Shown here one piece after another: positions 60,952 to 64,000 of a stretch of DNA of 64,000 nucleotides; within the stretch, counting starts at the first letter, position 1; each line of letters starts with the position of its first letter. Below the pieces are notes generated by a model, which saw only the letters and a program-made list of their open reading frames with translations, did not search any database and had not been told where the DNA came from. Location: assembly GCA_035296325.1 (NCBI GenBank), contig DATHBD010000060.1:62001-126000 (forward strand). Reading direction: 5' to 3'. The position numbers and the translations under genes are program-made. The DNA comes from DATHBD01 sp035296325 (GTDB lineage Bacteria; Actinomycetota; Actinomycetes; Mycobacteriales; Micromonosporaceae).

Positions 60952-62529
60952 TCAGAGCGGAATGTTGCCGTGTTTCTTCGACGGCAGTGTCTCCCGCTTG
61001 GTGCGCAGCATCCGCAGCCCCTGCACCACCCGCGCCCGGGTCTGCGACGGGCGGATCACCGCGTCGACGTAGCCCCGCTCCGCGGCCAGGTACGGGTTCG
61101 CGAAGGTGTCCTCGTACTCCGCGATCGCCGCCGCGCGCTCCGCCGCCGGGTCATCCGCGGCGGCCAGCCGGGCCCGGTGCAGGATGTTCACCGCGCCCTG
61201 AGCGCCCATCACCGCGATCTGCGCGGTGGGCCAGGCCAGGTTCAGGTCGGCGCCGAGGTGCTTGGAGCCCATCACGTCGTACGCCCCGCCGTAGGCCTTG
61301 CGGGTGATCACGGTGACCTTGGCGACGGTCGCCTCGGCGTACGCGTAGAGCAGCTTCGCTCCGCGCCTGATGATCCCCTCCCACTCCTGCCCGGTCCCGG
61401 GCAGGAAGCCCGGCACGTCGACAAAGGTCACGATGGGCAGGTTGAACGCGTCGCAGGTGCGGACGAAGCGCGCCGCCTTCTCCGACGCCGCGATGTCCAG
61501 GCAGCCCGCGAGGTGGGTGGGCTGGTTCGCCACCACACCGACCGGCGCCCCCTCGACCCGGCCGAAGCCGACCACGATGTTGCGCGCGTAGAGCGGCTGG
61601 ACCTCCAGGAAGTCCTCCACCACGGTGTCGATGACGCGCAGCATGTCGTAGGGCTGGTTCGCCGAGTCCGGGATCAGCGTGTCCAGCTCGGTGTCGGCTG
61701 GCGCGACCGCGAGGTCCGCGGTCACCGGGTGGACCGGCGGCTCGTCCAGGTTGTTGGACGGCAGGTAGGACAGCAGCGCCTTGACGTAGTCGATGGCGTC
61801 CGCCTCGTCCGCCGCCAGGTAGTGCGCGTTGCCGGACCGGGTGTTGTGCGTGCGGGCCCCGCCGAGCTCCTCGAAGCCGACGTCCTCGCCGGTCACCGTC
61901 TTGATCACGTCGGGGCCGGTGATGAACATGTGCGACGTGCCGTCGACCATGACGGTGAAGTCGGTGATCGCGGGGGAGTAGACCGCGCCGCCGGCACACG
62001 GGCCAAGGACCAGCGAGATCTGCGGGATCACGCCGCTGGCCCGGACGTTGCGGAAGAAGATCTCGCCGTAGAGCCCGAGCGAGACCACGCCCTCCTGGAT
62101 CCGCGCGCCGCCCGAGTCGTTGATGCCGATCACCGGGCAGCCGGTCTTCATCGCGAGGTCCATCACCTTGACGATCTTCTCCCCGAAGACCTCGCCAAGG
62201 GAGCCGCCGAAGACGGTGAAGTCCTGGGCGAACACGCACACGGGGCGGCCGTCCACCGTGCCGTACCCGGCGACGACACCGTCGCCGTACGGGCGGGTGC
62301 CGGCCATGCCGAAGCTGGTCGACCGGTGCCGGGCAAGCTGGTCGAGCTCGACGAACGTACCCGGGTCGAGCAGCAGGTCGATCCGCTCGCGCGCGGTGGA
62401 CTTGCCCCGCTCGTGCTGCTTGCGCACCGCGTCGGCGGACCCGGCGTGGGCCGCCTGCGCGGCGCGTCGGTCCAGGTCGGCGAGTCGGCCCGCGGTGGTG
62501 TGGATGTCCTGGCCCGTCACATTCGGCAT
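60952..62529 (-). CDS. pccB: Acyl-CoA carboxylase carboxyltransferase (beta) subunit
   Basis: A 525-residue carboxyltransferase transferring CO2 from biotin to acetyl-, propionyl- or a longer acyl-CoA. Two crotonase-like halves are visible: FAQDFTVFGGSLGE, GINDSGGARIQEGV and GPCAGGAVYSPA for the first, FVDVPGFLPGTGQEWEGIIRRGAKLLYAYAEA, RKAYGGAYDVM and GAQGAVNILHR for the second. The ATG gives MPNVTGQDIHTTAGRLADL, typical of the family. It is divergent from birA by 45 bp, linking expression of the carboxylase and its biotinylating enzyme. Confidence 0.95.
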   Translation of the reverse strand: MPNVTGQDIHTTAGRLADLDRRAAQAAHAGSADAVRKQHERGKSTARERIDLLLDPGTFVELDQLARHRSTSFGMAGTRPYGDGVVAGYGTVDGRPVCVFAQDFTVFGGSLGEVFGEKIVKVMDLAMKTGCPVIGINDSGGARIQEGVVSLGLYGEIFFRNVRASGVIPQISLVLGPCAGGAVYSPAITDFTVMVDGTSHMFITGPDVIKTVTGEDVGFEELGGARTHNTRSGNAHYLAADEADAIDYVKALLSYLPSNNLDEPPVHPVTADLAVAPADTELDTLIPDSANQPYDMLRVIDTVVEDFLEVQPLYARNIVVGFGRVEGAPVGVVANQPTHLAGCLDIAASEKAARFVRTCDAFNLPIVTFVDVPGFLPGTGQEWEGIIRRGAKLLYAYAEATVAKVTVITRKAYGGAYDVMGSKHLGADLNLAWPTAQIAVMGAQGAVNILHRARLAAADDPAAERAAAIAEYEDTFANPYLAAERGYVDAVIRPSQTRARVVQGLRMLRTKRETLPSKKHGNIPL

Positions 62530-62561
62530 CGTACGGGCCGGAGCGCCGATCCGAGCCGGCC

Positions 62562-62567
62562 TAAGCT
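62562..62567 (+). promoter_or_regulatory. Candidate -10 box (TAAGCT) for leaderless birA transcript
   Basis: TAAGCT lies 7 nt before the birA GTG with no ribosome site between. Confidence 0.4.
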
Positions 62568-62574
62568 GGCGGGC

Positions 62575-63438
62575 GTGCCGTCCTCGCCGTACTCCGACCT
62601 CAGCCGGCCGCCGCTGCACCAGCCGGCGCTGCGGCGGGCGCTGCTGACGCCGGGCGGGCTGTGGACCGAGATCCGCGTCGTCACCGAGACCGGCTCCACG
62701 AATGCCGACGTGGCGGCCGCCGCCCGCGCCGGTGCGCCGGAGGGCCTGGTACTGGTGGCGGAGCGGCAGAGCGCCGGCCGGGGTCGGATGGACCGGCAGT
62801 GGACGTCGCCGGCGCGCGCCGGCATCGCGGTGAGCGTGCTGCTGCGCCCGGGCACCGCCGTGCCGACCCAGGGCTACGGCTGGCTGCCGCTGCTCGCCGG
62901 GGTGGCCCTCGCCGAGGGCGTGCGCCGGGTGGCCGAGGTGGACGCGGTCGTCAAGTGGCCCAACGATCTGCTGGTGCGCGCCGAGGGCGAACTTCGCAAG
63001 TGCGCCGGGATCCTGGCCGAAGTGGTGCCGGCGCCGGGCGGCAGCGCCGATCCGGGTGGGCCGGCCGTCGTGGTCGGCATCGGGCTCAACACCAGCGTGC
63101 GCGCGCACGAGCTACCGCGCCCGGACGCGACCTCGCTGGCCCTGGCCGGCGCGGTCTGCGCCGACCGTGACCCGGTGCTGCGAGCCGTGCTGCGGGCGCT
63201 CGCGGTCTGGTACGGCCGGTGGCGCGCCGCTGCCGGGGACGCCCAGGCGTGCGGTCTGACCGAGGCGTACACGTTCCACTCGGACACGATCGGGCGGACG
63301 GTCCGGGTGGCGCTGCCCGGCGGCGCCGAACTGGTCGGGACCGCGCATGGCGTGGACGGGGAGGGCCGGCTCGTGGTGGCCGGCGTGGACGGCACCCGGC
63401 GTCCCGTCGCCGCCGGGGATGTCGTGCATCTGCGGTGA
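62575..63438 (+). CDS. birA: Biotin-[acetyl-CoA-carboxylase] ligase
   Basis: A 287-residue enzyme attaching biotin to the carrier domain of the carboxylase alpha subunit. TETGSTNADVAAAARAGAPEGLVLVAERQSAGRGRMDRQW contains the biotin/ATP loop (GRGR), followed by VVKWPNDLLV and KCAGILAEV with the catalytic Lys pair; the C-terminal small domain is GRTVRVALPGGAELVGTAHGVDGEGRL. There is no N-terminal winged helix, so it is the non-regulatory (group I) form. The GTG start is placed by homology and a TAAGCT box. Confidence 0.94.
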   Translation: MPSSPYSDLSRPPLHQPALRRALLTPGGLWTEIRVVTETGSTNADVAAAARAGAPEGLVLVAERQSAGRGRMDRQWTSPARAGIAVSVLLRPGTAVPTQGYGWLPLLAGVALAEGVRRVAEVDAVVKWPNDLLVRAEGELRKCAGILAEVVPAPGGSADPGGPAVVVGIGLNTSVRAHELPRPDATSLALAGAVCADRDPVLRAVLRALAVWYGRWRAAAGDAQACGLTEAYTFHSDTIGRTVRVALPGGAELVGTAHGVDGEGRLVVAGVDGTRRPVAAGDVVHLR

Positions 63439-63503
63439 CACCCGCTACCCTTCGCGCGACGGCACAGTGTGGCGGCAGTGGCAGGTGGCTCGAGGAGGTT
63501 CCG

Positions 63504-64000
63504 GTGGGTTTCCCGGAGAGTGTGCTGACCAGCGACGAACGCGTGGTGCTGCACCTGCACCCGCACTGGAAGGCGCTGATCTGGCCGGTGTGCTGGCTCG
63601 TCCTCGCCCTGGCCGCCGTGGTCACGGTGCTCGTGCTGGCGCCGGACCCGGTCCTGGTGCTGGCGACCGCCGTGGTTGCCCTGTTCGCGATCGCGGTGCT
63701 GTCGTTCTGGCCGTGGCTGCGCTGGCGCACCACCCACTACGTGTTCACGAACGAGCGGGTCATCCTGCGCGAGGGCGTGCTGTCCCGGCTGGGCCGTGAC
63801 ATCCCACTCGGCCGGGTCAACGACGTGTCCTTCACCCACGGGCCGATCGAGCGGCTGCTGGGCTGCGGGACGCTCACCATCGAGTCGGTCGGGGAGCGCG
63901 GGCAGATCGTGCTGGGCGACCTGCCCGGCGTGGAGAAGACCCAGAGCCTGCTGTACGAACTTGTGGACGACGATCGTCGCCGGCACTCGTTTGACGACGC
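63504..64000 (+). CDS. PH-domain membrane protein (bPH2/YdbS-like), 3' truncated by window
   Basis: The first about 165 residues of a membrane protein, open to the last base. GAGGAGG precedes the GTG by about 6 nt. The sequence shows ERVVLHLHPHWKALIWPV, then two hydrophobic segments (residues about 22-42 and 52-70) and a bacterial PH domain of the bPH2 type (RTTHYVFTNERVILREGVLSRLGRDIPLGRVNDVSFTHG, RLLGCGTLTIESVG), ending in an acidic/His-rich stretch. Members are widespread in actinobacteria; function unclear. It follows birA by 65 bp on the same strand. Confidence 0.9.
   Translation, partial: MGFPESVLTSDERVVLHLHPHWKALIWPVCWLVLALAAVVTVLVLAPDPVLVLATAVVALFAIAVLSFWPWLRWRTTHYVFTNERVILREGVLSRLGRDIPLGRVNDVSFTHGPIERLLGCGTLTIESVGERGQIVLGDLPGVEKTQSLLYELVDDDRRRHSFDD

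Noticed and set aside
59929..62574. Plus-strand frame running through DUF4240, Uma2 and pccB into birA
   Set aside because: Only the part from 62575 has homology (BirA). The upstream part is antisense to three genes with clear motifs.

Overview
The window is chromosomal DNA of a very GC-rich actinobacterium, most likely a member of the Micromonosporaceae (Micromonospora/Salinispora-like). Supporting this are the heavy GTG start usage, a four-gene 'conservon' (sensor kinase, roadblock protein, DUF742 protein, Ras-like GTPase), an actinobacterial acyl-CoA carboxylase epsilon subunit, an LpdA-type flavoprotein, and many genes with a TANNNT -10 box only 6-8 nt before the start codon (probable leaderless transcripts). 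No rRNA, tRNA, CRISPR array or insertion sequence was recognised. The family assignment is inference from gene content.

Layout. 1-8973: end of a nucleoside ABC importer (ATPase end, two permeases) translationally coupled to cytidine deaminase, thymidine phosphorylase and a DUF4272 protein, then a convergent MMPL exporter and adenosine deaminase. 9217-14693: conservon operon, closed by a strong hairpin that it shares with a convergent large protein (14772-17471) carrying a C-terminal module related to the conservon kinase tail. 17675-22798: acidic protein, then deoC with a full and a catalytically incomplete aldehyde dehydrogenase, divergent from upp. 22867-27191: two secreted multidomain proteins (zinc protease-FnIII-ricin; ricin-SGNH hydrolase). 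27181-39658: PGM2-like phosphopentose/hexose mutase coupled to a Ser/Thr kinase, a B12-type acyl-CoA mutase large subunit, an M20 amidohydrolase, a DUF4349 lipoprotein, an MBL-fold hydrolase, two family-level proteins, gamma-glutamylcyclotransferase and LpdA.

39828-46384 is the most distinctive locus: a secreted 2056-residue Rhs/YD-repeat protein with a Hint domain and a C-terminal deaminase-fold toxin (HAE and PCxxC zinc motifs, DddA/SCP1.201-like by inspection), immediately followed by an Imm1-type immunity gene. Toxin and immunity DNA is clearly less GC-rich than the rest of the gene.

46553-64000: endonuclease VIII-like glycosylase, small membrane protein, YbjQ protein, biotin carboxylase/BCCP subunit, a PadR regulator and a drug-type ABC exporter sharing a matching 20-bp operator, Maf, an NCS2 uracil/xanthine permease, AccE, a secreted membrane-anchored protein followed by a second Ser/Thr kinase, DUF4240 and Uma2 proteins, carboxyltransferase beta, divergent birA, and the start of a PH-domain membrane protein.

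Together, the importer, Cdd, DeoA, Add, the PGM2-like mutase, DeoC, aldehyde dehydrogenase, Upp and the NCS2 permease can form a nearly complete route for uptake and breakdown of (deoxy)nucleosides. AccA, Maf, AccE, PccB and BirA form an acyl-CoA carboxylase set interrupted by unrelated genes.
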